Assembly: GCA_963801985.1 (NCBI GenBank)
Contig: CAWDGV010000002.1
Location: 124,001-188,000, forward strand
Direction of reading: 5' to 3'
From: JABDQZ01 sp963801985
GTDB lineage: Bacteria > Pseudomonadota > Gammaproteobacteria > Chromatiales > Chromatiaceae
DNA: 64,000 bases
Shown here: piece by piece, positions 16,119-24,015 of the stretch
Layout of the letters: each line of letters opens with the position of its first letter
Numbering within the stretch: the first letter of the stretch is position 1
Notes under the pieces: model-generated
Told to the model about the DNA's origin: nothing
The model's input: the letters and a program-made list of their open reading frames with translations, nothing else
The model's database searches: none
Position numbers and translations under genes: made by a program

Positions 16119-17093
16119 ATGCTCACGTTTCAACAACCTCCAAAAGAATACAGTGATGTTTTCCTGGAAGACACGGATAAACCTCTCCCTGAAGTGCTTA
16201 ATCCCCATACCCGTTACATGTTTCTAGGCACGGTAGCCAAGGGTGGTAAGTCGTTGATTAAATCATGCAGGGACATGCATTTGAACCGGGTGGTTGCTTA
16301 CAAAACATTACGATCTGAATTTGTCGATGACAAAATCGAGAATACGCGCTTATTACGAGAAGCACGGGTATCAGCCATGTTGCAGCATCCCAACACGGTA
16401 CCCACATACGAGGTAGGTCGTGACAATCGGGGTCACTATTATTTCACGATGAAGCTGATACACGGTTATACCTTGCGGGAAATCTTGGATTTCCGGGAGC
16501 GTTATGATCTGACACAGTTGATTGAAGTCATAAAGCAAATTGCCCATGCCCTGGCTTATGCGCATGAGCATGGTGTTGCCCATCGTGATATCAAACCCGA
16601 GAACATCTTGGTAGGTCCGTACAATGAAGTGTTATTACTGGACTGGGGGCTTGCCAAGGTCTGGAGAAAGGATGGTACGACGACAGATGAAGTCGCGCAT
16701 GAAGGCACGTCCATTGCCGACTCCGATAAATCGATTACCGGCCACGGCAAGTTACAAGGCACGCTGTGTTACATGTCTCCAGAGCAGATTCGTCGGGACC
16801 CAAATATCAGTTTCAGCACTGATACCTATAGTCTGGGTTCGGTACTCTATGAAGTGTTGACCGGTAAACCTCCTTTTGACAGCGACAAAACCTATGAGAT
16901 TCTCGACATGGTAGAAAATCAGCAACCGGCTAAACCGTCTGAGGTCAGTAAATTTCCGGTACCCAGAATTCTTGAGCAACTTTGCCTGCAGTGCTTGAAC
17001 AAGGATCCCAAAGCACGCCTTGAATCGATGCATGAGTTTATCCGTATCCTGCAGCAGGACTGGACCGGGGAGTTACTGCACGGTAAACGTTGA
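16119..17093 (+). CDS. Hanks-type serine/threonine protein kinase (atypical)
   Basis: A soluble single-domain kinase of 324 residues with no membrane segment. Lys62 in VVAYKTL is the ATP-anchoring lysine, HRDIKPEN (155-162) is the catalytic loop, and SPEQI replaces the APE motif. Two departures are clear: the glycine loop is degenerate (LGTVAKGGKSLIK lacks the regular GxGxxG), and DFG is DWG (175-177). Both catalytic Asp residues are kept, so activity is plausible. It follows the transporter gene by 23 bp on the same strand. No phosphatase or FHA gene is adjacent, so targets are unknown. Confidence 0.88.
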   Translation: MLTFQQPPKEYSDVFLEDTDKPLPEVLNPHTRYMFLGTVAKGGKSLIKSCRDMHLNRVVAYKTLRSEFVDDKIENTRLLREARVSAMLQHPNTVPTYEVGRDNRGHYYFTMKLIHGYTLREILDFRERYDLTQLIEVIKQIAHALAYAHEHGVAHRDIKPENILVGPYNEVLLLDWGLAKVWRKDGTTTDEVAHEGTSIADSDKSITGHGKLQGTLCYMSPEQIRRDPNISFSTDTYSLGSVLYEVLTGKPPFDSDKTYEILDMVENQQPAKPSEVSKFPVPRILEQLCLQCLNKDPKARLESMHEFIRILQQDWTGELLHGKR

Positions 17094-17096
17094 CGC

Positions 17097-17140
17097 TGGC
17101 AAGCGTCGCTCCTGCGCATCCATGCGCCCGCGACAGACAT
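17097..17140. repeat. REP-like palindromic element, copy 1
   Basis: Contains GCGCATCCATGCGC (17114-17127), a 6-bp stem around CC. On the minus strand it reads GCGCATGGATGCGC and then CAGGAGCGACGC. The second element at 39808-39858 has the same layout, stem-ATGGAT-stem followed by (A)GCGAGC. Such intergenic palindromes with an ATGGATG core are common in gammaproteobacterial genomes. It lies between the kinase gene and the glnII terminator. Confidence 0.55.
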
Positions 17141-17171
17141 AAAAAAACCGGAGTGGTTGCCCACCCCGGTT
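17141..17171 (-). terminator. Rho-independent terminator of glnII
   Basis: On the minus strand, AACCGGGGTGG, a GCAA loop and CCACTCCGGTT (one mismatch) are followed by seven T residues. It lies 27 bp beyond the glnII stop codon. Confidence 0.88.
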
Positions 17172-17197
17172 GATGCTTTCGACCTAAAAGTATCGGA

Positions 17198-18208
17198 TCA
17201 GGCCAATGCTTCTTTGGTAATCTTAACGATAATAGCAGCCACCTTGTAAGGATCCGCGTTAGAAGCAGGACGACGATCTTCGAGACGACCTTTCCAGCCA
17301 TCGTCAACCGTTCCTACCGGAATACGGATCGACGCACCACGATCAGATACACCGTAGCTGAACTGGTCGATGGATTGCGTTTCATGCTTACCGGTCAGAC
17401 GCTGTTCGTTATGTGCACCGTAAACATGGATGCAGGGTCCGACATTTTTACCGAACTCTTCGCAGATCTTGGTGAAGACACTTTCATCCCCTAAATCGCG
17501 CATAGGACCATTGGAGAAGTTCGCGTGCATACCGGAGCCGTTCCAGTCCGTATCACCCAGGGGCTTTGGATGCCAGTCGACAGCGAGGTCATATTTTTCA
17601 GCGGTGCGTTCCAGCAGGTAGCGTGCCAGCCAGATTTCATCTCCGGCAGCTTTAGCGCTCTTGGAGAAAATCTGGAACTCCCACTGACCGGCGGCAACTT
17701 CTGCGTTGATACCTTCAACGTTCAGGCCGGCTTCCAGGCACATATCAAAATGTTCTTCGATCAGGTCACGACAATAGGCATTGCGTGCTCCCACTGAGCA
17801 GTAGTAAGGACCCTGCGGTGGAGGATAACCACCTGGAGGGAATCCTGGCGGCAGATTGGAGACCGGATCCCAGAGGAAATATTCCTGTTCGAACCCGAAC
17901 CAGAAATCATCGTCATCATCTTGAATGGTAGCGCGTCCATTAGACTCATGCGGTGTCCCGTCGGCATTCAGAACCTCGGTCATAACCAGGTAAGAGTTTT
18001 TACGACCTGGATCAGGAATGATTGCAACCGGTTTTAACAGGCAATCTGAAGCATTGCCTTCGGCTTGTTCAGTGGAACTGCCGTCAAACGACCACATCGG
18101 ACACTCTTCCAGTGTTCCACCAAAGTCGGAGCGAACCATTGTTTTACTACGCAGACTCTGGGTCGGCTTGTAGCCATCCAGCCAAATATATTCCAACTTA
18201 CTTTTCAT
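17198..18208 (-). CDS. glnII: Glutamine synthetase type II (eukaryotic-type, GlnII)
   Basis: ATP-dependent synthesis of glutamine from glutamate and ammonia. At 336 residues with YIWLDGYKP, WSFDGSSTEQA, WFGFEQEYFLWD, GQWEFQI and DWNGSGMHANFS, it is the compact GSII type of eukaryotes, rhizobia and actinomycetes, not the dodecameric GSI. It lacks the adenylylation loop, so GlnE control is not expected. GGAGAT lies eight bases before the ATG. It is divergent from glnA, and a sigma-54 promoter (18287-18302) with two upstream NtrC-type sites points to nitrogen-limitation control. The frame is intact, while the neighbouring glnA frame is broken. GSII is sporadic in Gammaproteobacteria, so ancient transfer is possible. 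Confidence 0.95.
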   Translation of the reverse strand: MKSKLEYIWLDGYKPTQSLRSKTMVRSDFGGTLEECPMWSFDGSSTEQAEGNASDCLLKPVAIIPDPGRKNSYLVMTEVLNADGTPHESNGRATIQDDDDDFWFGFEQEYFLWDPVSNLPPGFPPGGYPPPQGPYYCSVGARNAYCRDLIEEHFDMCLEAGLNVEGINAEVAAGQWEFQIFSKSAKAAGDEIWLARYLLERTAEKYDLAVDWHPKPLGDTDWNGSGMHANFSNGPMRDLGDESVFTKICEEFGKNVGPCIHVYGAHNEQRLTGKHETQSIDQFSYGVSDRGASIRIPVGTVDDGWKGRLEDRRPASNADPYKVAAIIVKITKEALA

Positions 18209-18286
18209 ATTTTATATCTCCAAACAGACTTTAGATTAAGGACACAGCTATTTTGAGCGGGTTTATCCTCGGGTGCTCCAAACTAA

Positions 18287-18302
18287 GGCAGATAGTGTGC
18301 CA
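18287..18302 (-). promoter_or_regulatory. Sigma-54 promoter of glnII
   Basis: The minus strand reads TGGCACACTATCTGCC, matching TGGCACG-N4-TTGCW with GG and GC at exactly the right spacing. The transcription start would be near 18276, about 68 bp before the glnII ATG. Confidence 0.75.
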
Positions 18303-18386
18303 AAAGCGCTATTCTTTATTATTTGCTCGTAAAATCAGGTGCTTATAAAGAAAGGGGTTGTTAAAGGATAAAATTAGAAAAAATTA

Positions 18387-18403
18387 TGACCCATAATGGT
18401 GCT
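18387..18403. promoter_or_regulatory. NtrC-binding site (glnII-glnA region, site 1)
   Basis: TGACCCATAATGGTGCT resembles the NtrC palindrome TGCACCA-N3-TGGTGCA, with a near-perfect right half and two mismatches in the left. It is centred about 119 bp upstream of the proposed glnII start. Confidence 0.6.
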
Positions 18404-18417
18404 TGTGACCGGGGCGA

Positions 18418-18434
18418 TGTTCAATATTGGTGCA
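18418..18434. promoter_or_regulatory. NtrC-binding site (glnII-glnA region, site 2)
   Basis: TGTTCAATATTGGTGCA has a perfect right half TGGTGCA and a degenerate left half. Its centre is 31 bp from site 1, the spacing at which NtrC dimers bind cooperatively. Confidence 0.5.
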
Positions 18435-18641
18435 TTGCGTAAGTAATTTAGATGAAGTAACAAGGTCCCGGGTCAGCTTATTTATTGTGGTAGCTCGATG
18501 TTTTTCTTGCTCATTCAATAAGACCATTTGTTTTACTTAGTCGCCTATAAATGTAAACAACTTTCTGTACCTGTAAATGGGTCTTAATATCCTGATATAG
18601 AAGAAAAAACAGATTATCTGGCAAATCCTGTTGTATCATTC

Positions 18642-18658
18642 TGAACTAAAATAGTGCA
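18642..18658. promoter_or_regulatory. NtrC-binding site upstream of glnA (site 3)
   Basis: TGAACTAAAATAGTGCA fits TGCACYA-N3-TRGTGCA with one mismatch. The same core ACTAAAATAGTGC recurs upstream of ntrB at 20936-20948. It is centred about 59 bp before the predicted glnA start. Confidence 0.65.
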
Positions 18659-18682
18659 TAAAACAGCTCATAGCCTATGGGC

Positions 18683-18698
18683 TGGCATGTTTTCTGCA
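18683..18698 (+). promoter_or_regulatory. Sigma-54 promoter of glnA
   Basis: TGGCATGTTTTCTGCA matches TGGCAYG-N4-TTGCW with correct GG-to-GC spacing and one substitution. Transcription would begin near 18709, leaving a leader of about 90 nt before glnA. Confidence 0.75.
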
Positions 18699-18800
18699 CA
18701 ATAATCTTGTAATCTGACACAATGATTTCCAGTTCAATCGTTCAGTTTTATTTTGCTGCTTGCAGTGAGTTTAAGTTAACAACCTATTTGGAGAGAGAGT

Positions 18801-20211
18801 ATGGCCGTTAGTGACGTGCTGAGTATGATCAAGGACAACGACGTTAAATTCGTTGATTTCCGTTTCACTGATACCAAGGGTAAAGAGCAGCATGTATCTG
18901 TTCCCGCTTCCACTGTTGATGAAGATGTCTTTGAAGATGGCAAAATGTTTGATGGTTCATCCATTGCTGGCTGGAAAGGTATTAACGAATCAGACATGAT
19001 TTTGATGCCGGATGCTGACACTGCCGTGATGGATCCGTTTTCTGATGAATCACAACTTATTATCCGTTGCGATATTCTTGAGCCAGCGACCATGGAAGGT
19101 TATGAGCGTGACCCACGCTCAGTTGCCAAACGTGCAGAAGCCTACTTGCAGTCAACCGGTATCGCTGATACGGCTTATCTTTGGTCCAGAACCGAATTTT
19201 TCGTTCTTGATGATGTTCGCTGGGGTACTGACATGAGCGGTACTTTTGTGAAAATTGATTCTGAAGAAGCTGGCTGGAACTCAGAAAAAGTTTATGAAGA
19301 TGGCAACATCGGTCACCGTCCAACAGTCAAAGGCGGTTACTTCCCTGTCCCTCCAGTAGATTCACTGCATGACCTGCGTGCTGCCATGTGTATGACCACT
19401 GGAAGAAATGGGTGTTCCTGTTGAAGTTCATCATCATGAAGTTGCAACTGCCGGTCAGTGTGAAATCGGTACACGGTTCAGTACCCTGGTTAAGCGTGCT
19501 GACTGGAACCAGATCATGAAATACGTGATTATGAATGTTGGTCATGCTTACGGTAAAACAGTAACCTTTATGCCTAAACCTATCGTTGGTGATAATGGTT
19601 CAGGTATGCATGTTCATATGTCCCTGGCTAAAGACGGCGAAAACCTGTTTGCTGGTGACCAGTACGGTGGCCTGTCTGAAATAGCACTGTATTACATTGG
19701 CGGTATTATCAAGCATGCCCGTGCACTGAATGCATTTACCAATGCTTCAACCAACACTTACAAACGTCTGGTGCCAGGTTTTGAAGCACCTGTTATGCTG
19801 GCCTATTCTGCACGTAACCGTTCTGCTTCCATTCGTATACCCTGGGATTCAAACCCTAAAGGTCGCCGTGTCGAAGTTCGTTTCCCTGATCCAACAGCCA
19901 ACCCATACCTGGCATTTGCTGCCATGATGATGGCTGGCCTTGATGGCATCCAGAACAAGATCCATCCTGGTGATGCCATGGATAAAGACCTTTATGACTT
20001 GCCGGCAGAAGAAGCGAAGGCAATTCCAACGGTTTGCCATAGTCTTGACCAGGCATTGGAAGCATTGGATGCAGACCGTGAATTCCTGACAGCAGGTGGT
20101 GTATTCACCGATGACCTGATTGATGGCTACATTGATCTGAAGATGGAAGAAGTGACCCGACTGCGCATGACAACTCACCCGGTTGAGTTTGATATGTACT
20201 ACAGCTTGTAA
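18801..20211 (+). CDS. glnA: Glutamine synthetase type I (frameshift near 19398)
   Basis: The dodecameric GSI that assimilates ammonia. The first part (from ATG 18801 behind GGAGAGAG) carries the beta-grasp domain, with FDGSSIAGWKGI, and runs to RAAMCMT, where the frame is lost. The second part continues EEMGVPVEVHHHEVATAGQCE to 20211. Deleting one base in ACCACTGG (A at 19398) restores CMTLEEMGVP and gives exactly 469 residues, the family length. DKDLYDLPAEEAKAI carries the tyrosine adenylylated by GlnE. The break is probably a sequencing insertion, as in glyS; a real null would be tolerable only because glnII is intact. Control is by the sigma-54/NtrC elements upstream. Confidence 0.94.
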
Positions 20212-20235
20212 TTATCTAGCTTGCATCAAATCAGG

Positions 20236-20265
20236 AAACGCCCCGATATCGGGGCGTTTTTTTTT
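20236..20265 (+). terminator. Rho-independent terminator of glnA
   Basis: A perfect palindromic stem AAACGCCCCGAT/ATCGGGGCGTTT is followed by a T run to 20265, 25 bp after the glnA stop. Confidence 0.95.
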
Positions 20266-20352
20266 GGGCTAATTTCCGGTAAATGAGATTTTTTTCACAG
20301 TTGCTAGTTAACAGGATGAAAATATCACTTATGTGGTCTATCCTCACTAGGC

Positions 20353-20892
20353 ATGAAACAAGTACTTCCTTTATCACTGCTCCTGGTTACAACGCTCTGT
20401 TCAGCTGAACTTTATAAATGGACTGATGTTGATGGCGTGGTGCATTACACTGACAGAATGCCGACCGGGCAGGCTCAACAACAGGCTTTGCCGGATCATT
20501 TGAAATCACTCGGAGCGGGTAAACCTCCTCAACAAACTGAACAGGATTCAATTTATTCAAAATTGGTGATTACCTTGCCTGCAGCTGATGACATTATCCG
20601 AACCCCGGACGAGACAGTGAATATCGTCGTGCAGGTTGATCCGCCTTTGGTTGAGGATCATTTTTTGCAGGTTTATCTTGATGGACTGGAAGTTGGCGAT
20701 AAAACCAAGTCAACAGCACTGACGTTACAGAAAATGAAAAAAGGTGTGCACCGTTTGCAGGCACAGATAGTTGATTCAGCTGGCCAGCAGGTTCTAAAAT
20801 CTGAAGAAATCACTTTTGAGTATAGGCAACCCGCAGATTTATCAAAAATTGCACCAAACCTGGTTTCCAAGCCAGTTAAACAAGCGCAGTAA
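20353..20892 (+). CDS. DUF4124 domain-containing exported protein
   Basis: A 179-residue protein with a signal peptide (residues 1 to about 18, ending LCSAE) and then the DUF4124 signature LYKWTDVDGVVHYTDRMP. The C-terminal half is a beta-rich domain (ETVNIVVQVDPPL onwards) that resembles an Ig-like fold by pattern. Many gammaproteobacteria carry such a gene between glnA and ntrB, as here. Its role is unknown; exported location in the periplasm is inferred from the signal peptide. Confidence 0.85.
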   Translation: MKQVLPLSLLLVTTLCSAELYKWTDVDGVVHYTDRMPTGQAQQQALPDHLKSLGAGKPPQQTEQDSIYSKLVITLPAADDIIRTPDETVNIVVQVDPPLVEDHFLQVYLDGLEVGDKTKSTALTLQKMKKGVHRLQAQIVDSAGQQVLKSEEITFEYRQPADLSKIAPNLVSKPVKQAQ

Positions 20893-20932
20893 ACCTCAAA
20901 ATATTCATTAATTAATGCATGCAAAATGATAG

Positions 20933-20949
20933 TGCACTAAAATAGTGCG
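20933..20949. promoter_or_regulatory. NtrC-binding site upstream of ntrBC
   Basis: TGCACTAAAATAGTGCG is an almost perfect NtrC palindrome (TGCACYA-N3-TRGTGCA, one mismatch). It lies 122 bp before the ntrB start and suggests autoregulation. Confidence 0.75.
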
Positions 20950-21042
20950 CTATAGGTCTCTTTTTTTCCCAATATATTACTCCATAAAAAATAAATCTAA
21001 TTATTTCAGTTACTTAGATTAAATTAATGGAATCTGAAAAAT

Positions 21043-21058
21043 TGGTTCGCTAATTGCT
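21043..21058 (+). promoter_or_regulatory. Candidate sigma-54 promoter of ntrBC
   Basis: TGGTTCGCTAATTGCT has the GG and GC of a -24/-12 element at the correct spacing, and a perfect TTGCT, but TT replaces CA in the upstream half. The predicted start near 21069 is only 2 bp before ATG 21071, so the mRNA would be nearly leaderless unless translation begins at ATG 21083. Confidence 0.4.
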
Positions 21059-21070
21059 AACCTAAATACA

Positions 21071-22168
21071 ATGATTGAATCAATGACAAAAAGCCAGGGT
21101 TTACTGCAGCGAATAATCGACAATCTTGAGACGGTTGTGATGCTGTTTGATCGGGATTTGAGACTCAACTATATCAATCCGGCTGGCGAAATGCTTTTTT
21201 CAGCCAGTCAAAGAAACATGGTTGGCCAGAAAGCCTGTGACCTGATCCGCTGCCCGGAAGCTATTGTGGGGCTCAATCTCAAGAAAGCCCTGGCTAATAA
21301 CCAGCCGGTAACCGAAAGAGAAATTCTGCTGCCTTTGCCTGATCAAACTGAAATTATTGTTGATTGTGCGATTATTCCTATAAGCGGACCCAATAGCGAT
21401 GAGCAGGGCCTGATTGTTGAAATACAACAGCTGGACCGACATATCCGGATATCGCGGGAAGAGCAACTCATCTCCCAGCAAAGTGTTACGCGAGACCTTG
21501 TCAGGGGACTGGCTCATGAAATCAAAAACCCGCTGGGCGGATTACGAGGTGCCGCTCAACTGCTGGAAGCTGAGCTGATCACTGATGAACTGAAAGAATA
21601 TACGACCATTATTATTGAAGAAGCTGACCGTTTGCAGAAACTGGTAGACCAGATGCTGGGCCCTAATCGATTGCCGAGAAAAGAGACATTGAATATTCAT
21701 GATGTCCTCGAACGGGTGCGAAGCCTGGTTCTGGCAGAAAATAACACCATTCCAATCTGGCGTGATTATGATCCAAGTATCCCTGAGTTGCTCGGTGATC
21801 ATGACCAGTTGATACAGGCCATTCTGAATATCGTTAAAAATGCTGTAAAGGCACTTTCTGGCCGTGAAAACCCGAAGTTAACACTGAAAACACGTATTGC
21901 CCGACAAATGACTATGGGTACCAAGCGCCATCGTCTGGTTGCCCAAGTTCAAATTATTGATAACGGCCCTGGTATTTCAGAGGATTTACGGGAAAAGATA
22001 TTTTTCCCAATGGTAAGTGGCACAGAAGGTGGTGTAGGCGTCGGTTTATCCATATCACAATCATTGATCAATAAACATGGAGGTTTAATTGAGTGTCAGA
22101 GTCGCGAGGGAGAAACAATTTTTACAATCTGGATACCACTGGAGCATGGTGATGAATCAGTCAGATGA
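21071..22168 (+). CDS. ntrB: Nitrogen regulation sensor histidine kinase NtrB (GlnL)
   Basis: A cytoplasmic sensor kinase/phosphatase that phosphorylates NtrC when nitrogen is limiting and is controlled by PII protein. The N-terminal PAS domain (about residues 12-120) leads to the phosphoacceptor H149 in GLAHEIKNPLGG. The ATPase has the N-box IVKNAVKAL, DNGPGI and GVGVGLSISQS. Length is 365 residues from ATG 21071; an in-frame ATG at 21083 is an alternative and neither has a clear Shine-Dalgarno sequence. Its 3' end overlaps ntrC by 17 bp. An NtrC-type palindrome upstream implies feedback control. Confidence 0.96.
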   Translation: MIESMTKSQGLLQRIIDNLETVVMLFDRDLRLNYINPAGEMLFSASQRNMVGQKACDLIRCPEAIVGLNLKKALANNQPVTEREILLPLPDQTEIIVDCAIIPISGPNSDEQGLIVEIQQLDRHIRISREEQLISQQSVTRDLVRGLAHEIKNPLGGLRGAAQLLEAELITDELKEYTTIIIEEADRLQKLVDQMLGPNRLPRKETLNIHDVLERVRSLVLAENNTIPIWRDYDPSIPELLGDHDQLIQAILNIVKNAVKALSGRENPKLTLKTRIARQMTMGTKRHRLVAQVQIIDNGPGISEDLREKIFFPMVSGTEGGVGVGLSISQSLINKHGGLIECQSREGETIFTIWIPLEHGDESVR

Positions 22169-23597
22169 AGTTTGGGTAATCGATGACGATAAGTCCATCC
22201 GCTGGGTACTGGAGAAGGCCCTGCAAAAAGCACAAATGCAGGTGGAGACTTTTGAAAATGGAGAAAACCTGCTGGATAAACTTGCGAGGCACCAGCCCAA
22301 CGCGATTTTATCTGATGTCCGTATGCCTGGTATTGATGGTTTCGAATTATTAAAGCTTATCAAGGATCAGTATCCAGACATTCCAGTGATTATCATGACG
22401 GCGCACTCTGATCTGGACAGTGCCGTATCTGCTTATCATCGCGGCGCATTTGAGTATTTACCCAAACCTTTTGATATCAAGGAAGCGGTTGAACAGGTTA
22501 AACGTGCCTGCCGGGTGGGTCGTGAACAACAGCAACCGGTAGAAACAACCAGTAAAATACAGGCTGAAATTATTGGTGAAGCACCGGCTATGCAGGAGGT
22601 TTACCGGGCAATAGGCCGCATGGCCCGTTCCAATATCACAGTGCTGATAAATGGTGAATCAGGAACAGGTAAAGAACTGGTTGCCAAGGCTTTGCACAAT
22701 CATAGTCTGCGCAAAGACGGGCCTTTTATCGCACTTAACATGGCAGCGATTCCCCGGGACCTACTGGAATCGGAACTTTTCGGTCATGAAAAAGGTGCAT
22801 TTACCGGTGCGCAGTCACGGCGCAAAGGCCGCTTTGAACAGGCGCATACCGGTACGCTGTTTCTGGATGAAATCGGCGATATGCCGGCTGAATTGCAGAC
22901 ACGCCTGCTAAGAGTTCTGGCGGACGGTGAATTTTATCCGGTGGGCAGTCATGAGCCGGTAAAGGTAGACGTAAGAATTGTTGCAGCGACACACCAGAAC
23001 CTGGAAAAGCTGGTAGAAAATGAAAAGTTTAGAGAGGACCTGTTTCATCGTCTGAATGTCATCAGGATCCAGATTCCGGCGTTACGCGATCGTCCCGAGG
23101 ACATCCAGCTGTTGATGGAATATTTTCTGCAGCAGGCAGCTGAAGAAATCGGGGTACCGGTAAAGCGTCTTCAACCGGATGCAGTCGAGGCGTTGACTTT
23201 ATTCAAGTGGCCTGGAAATGTCAGGCAGCTGGAAAATACTGCCCGCTGGTTGACGGTAATGGCTTCCGGGCAGGATATTCATGCAGAAGATATACCGGAA
23301 GAAATACGCGGTGCCAGCAAGATGAAAGGGGAGCAAAATGCCAATGACTGGCAGTCCAGCCTTGGCAAATGGGCGCAACAGGCATTGAGAGCCGGAAAAA
23401 AGGAAATTTTAGCGCAAGCATTACCCGTTTTTGAGGAGGTATTGATCAGGGAAGCACTGGAGTATACTGCAGGTCGCAAGCAGGAAGCTGCATTACTCCT
23501 GGGCTGGGGTAGAAATACCTTAACCCGGAAAATGAAGGAATTGAATTTTTCTGCCCAGTCAGAAACCCAACCCGAACCCAGTGCTAACGGAGATTGA
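22152..23597 (+). CDS. ntrC: Nitrogen regulation protein NtrC (GlnG), sigma-54 activator
   Basis: A response regulator and bacterial enhancer-binding protein for sigma-54 promoters. The receiver domain has D55 in AILSDVRMPG, the AAA+ domain has Walker A GESGTGKE and the sigma-54 contact loop GAFTGA, and the C-terminal Fis-type helix-turn-helix is AALLLGWGRNTLTRKMKEL. ATG 22152 within ntrB gives 481 residues; the frame is open further upstream, but the family begins here. Predicted targets in this window are glnII, glnA and ntrBC itself, where matching palindromes were found. Confidence 0.97.
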   Translation: MNQSDEVWVIDDDKSIRWVLEKALQKAQMQVETFENGENLLDKLARHQPNAILSDVRMPGIDGFELLKLIKDQYPDIPVIIMTAHSDLDSAVSAYHRGAFEYLPKPFDIKEAVEQVKRACRVGREQQQPVETTSKIQAEIIGEAPAMQEVYRAIGRMARSNITVLINGESGTGKELVAKALHNHSLRKDGPFIALNMAAIPRDLLESELFGHEKGAFTGAQSRRKGRFEQAHTGTLFLDEIGDMPAELQTRLLRVLADGEFYPVGSHEPVKVDVRIVAATHQNLEKLVENEKFREDLFHRLNVIRIQIPALRDRPEDIQLLMEYFLQQAAEEIGVPVKRLQPDAVEALTLFKWPGNVRQLENTARWLTVMASGQDIHAEDIPEEIRGASKMKGEQNANDWQSSLGKWAQQALRAGKKEILAQALPVFEEVLIREALEYTAGRKQEAALLLGWGRNTLTRKMKELNFSAQSETQPEPSANGD

Positions 23598-23598
23598 A

Positions 23599-23994
23599 GT
23601 GGATAGCAGCAGTATTCAGCTAAAAGGCAGTGAAGTTGAAAAAATTGAAGTTGAAAACTCCATCGTAAAAATATTATTTTCCCGTGCAATCATTTTAAAA
23701 ACCATGACCGGTTCCGTGGAAAAAACCAAATGGTGGCAGGCTGGTTACCTGATTTTTGAAGATGCGGAGCTTGTAGAGCAGCCTGCATTACCGGCTGTTT
23801 GTGCTGGTGGTGATGTAGGAGAAAATGTTTACACTTATCGCGACATGATTCCCTTGCCATTAGATAGCCGGGGCAGGGCGAACTGCGATTTATATTTTGA
23901 AAACCTGCAACAGCATTTAAAAGTTGAGGCAAAAGCAGTCAGGCTGGAAATGCTTGAGGTACCAAAATATATCGAGCATATCCGTCCGGCTTGA
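23599..23994 (+). CDS. Hypothetical protein, function unknown
   Basis: About 131 residues from a GTG at 23599 with CGGAG about six bases upstream; an in-frame GTG at 23581 overlaps the end of ntrC and is less likely. No signal peptide or membrane segment. The sequence is beta-rich with an aromatic motif KWWQAGYLIFEDAE and a C-terminal helix. I do not recognise the family. It follows ntrC by one base and ends just before a convergent HDOD gene, so it is likely co-transcribed with ntrBC. A role in nitrogen control is possible but unsupported. Confidence 0.6.
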   Translation: MDSSSIQLKGSEVEKIEVENSIVKILFSRAIILKTMTGSVEKTKWWQAGYLIFEDAELVEQPALPAVCAGGDVGENVYTYRDMIPLPLDSRGRANCDLYFENLQQHLKVEAKAVRLEMLEVPKYIEHIRPA

Positions 23995-24015
23995 TCTATC
24001 GCGTGAAACCGGGAT

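Larger units (their letters stand above)
18209..18800. promoter_or_regulatory. Divergent glnII-glnA control region (592 bp)
   Basis: No gene is supported here. The gap holds a minus-strand -24/-12 promoter for glnII (18287-18302), a plus-strand -24/-12 promoter for glnA (18683-18698) and three NtrC-type palindromes centred near 18395, 18426 and 18650. The two left sites are 31 bp apart, three helical turns, as in classical NtrC enhancers. They lie about 120 and 150 bp upstream of the glnII start. The third lies about 60 bp upstream of the glnA start. The stretch 18440-18640 is AT-rich with nothing else I can name; it would suit IHF-assisted looping. Confidence 0.7.
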
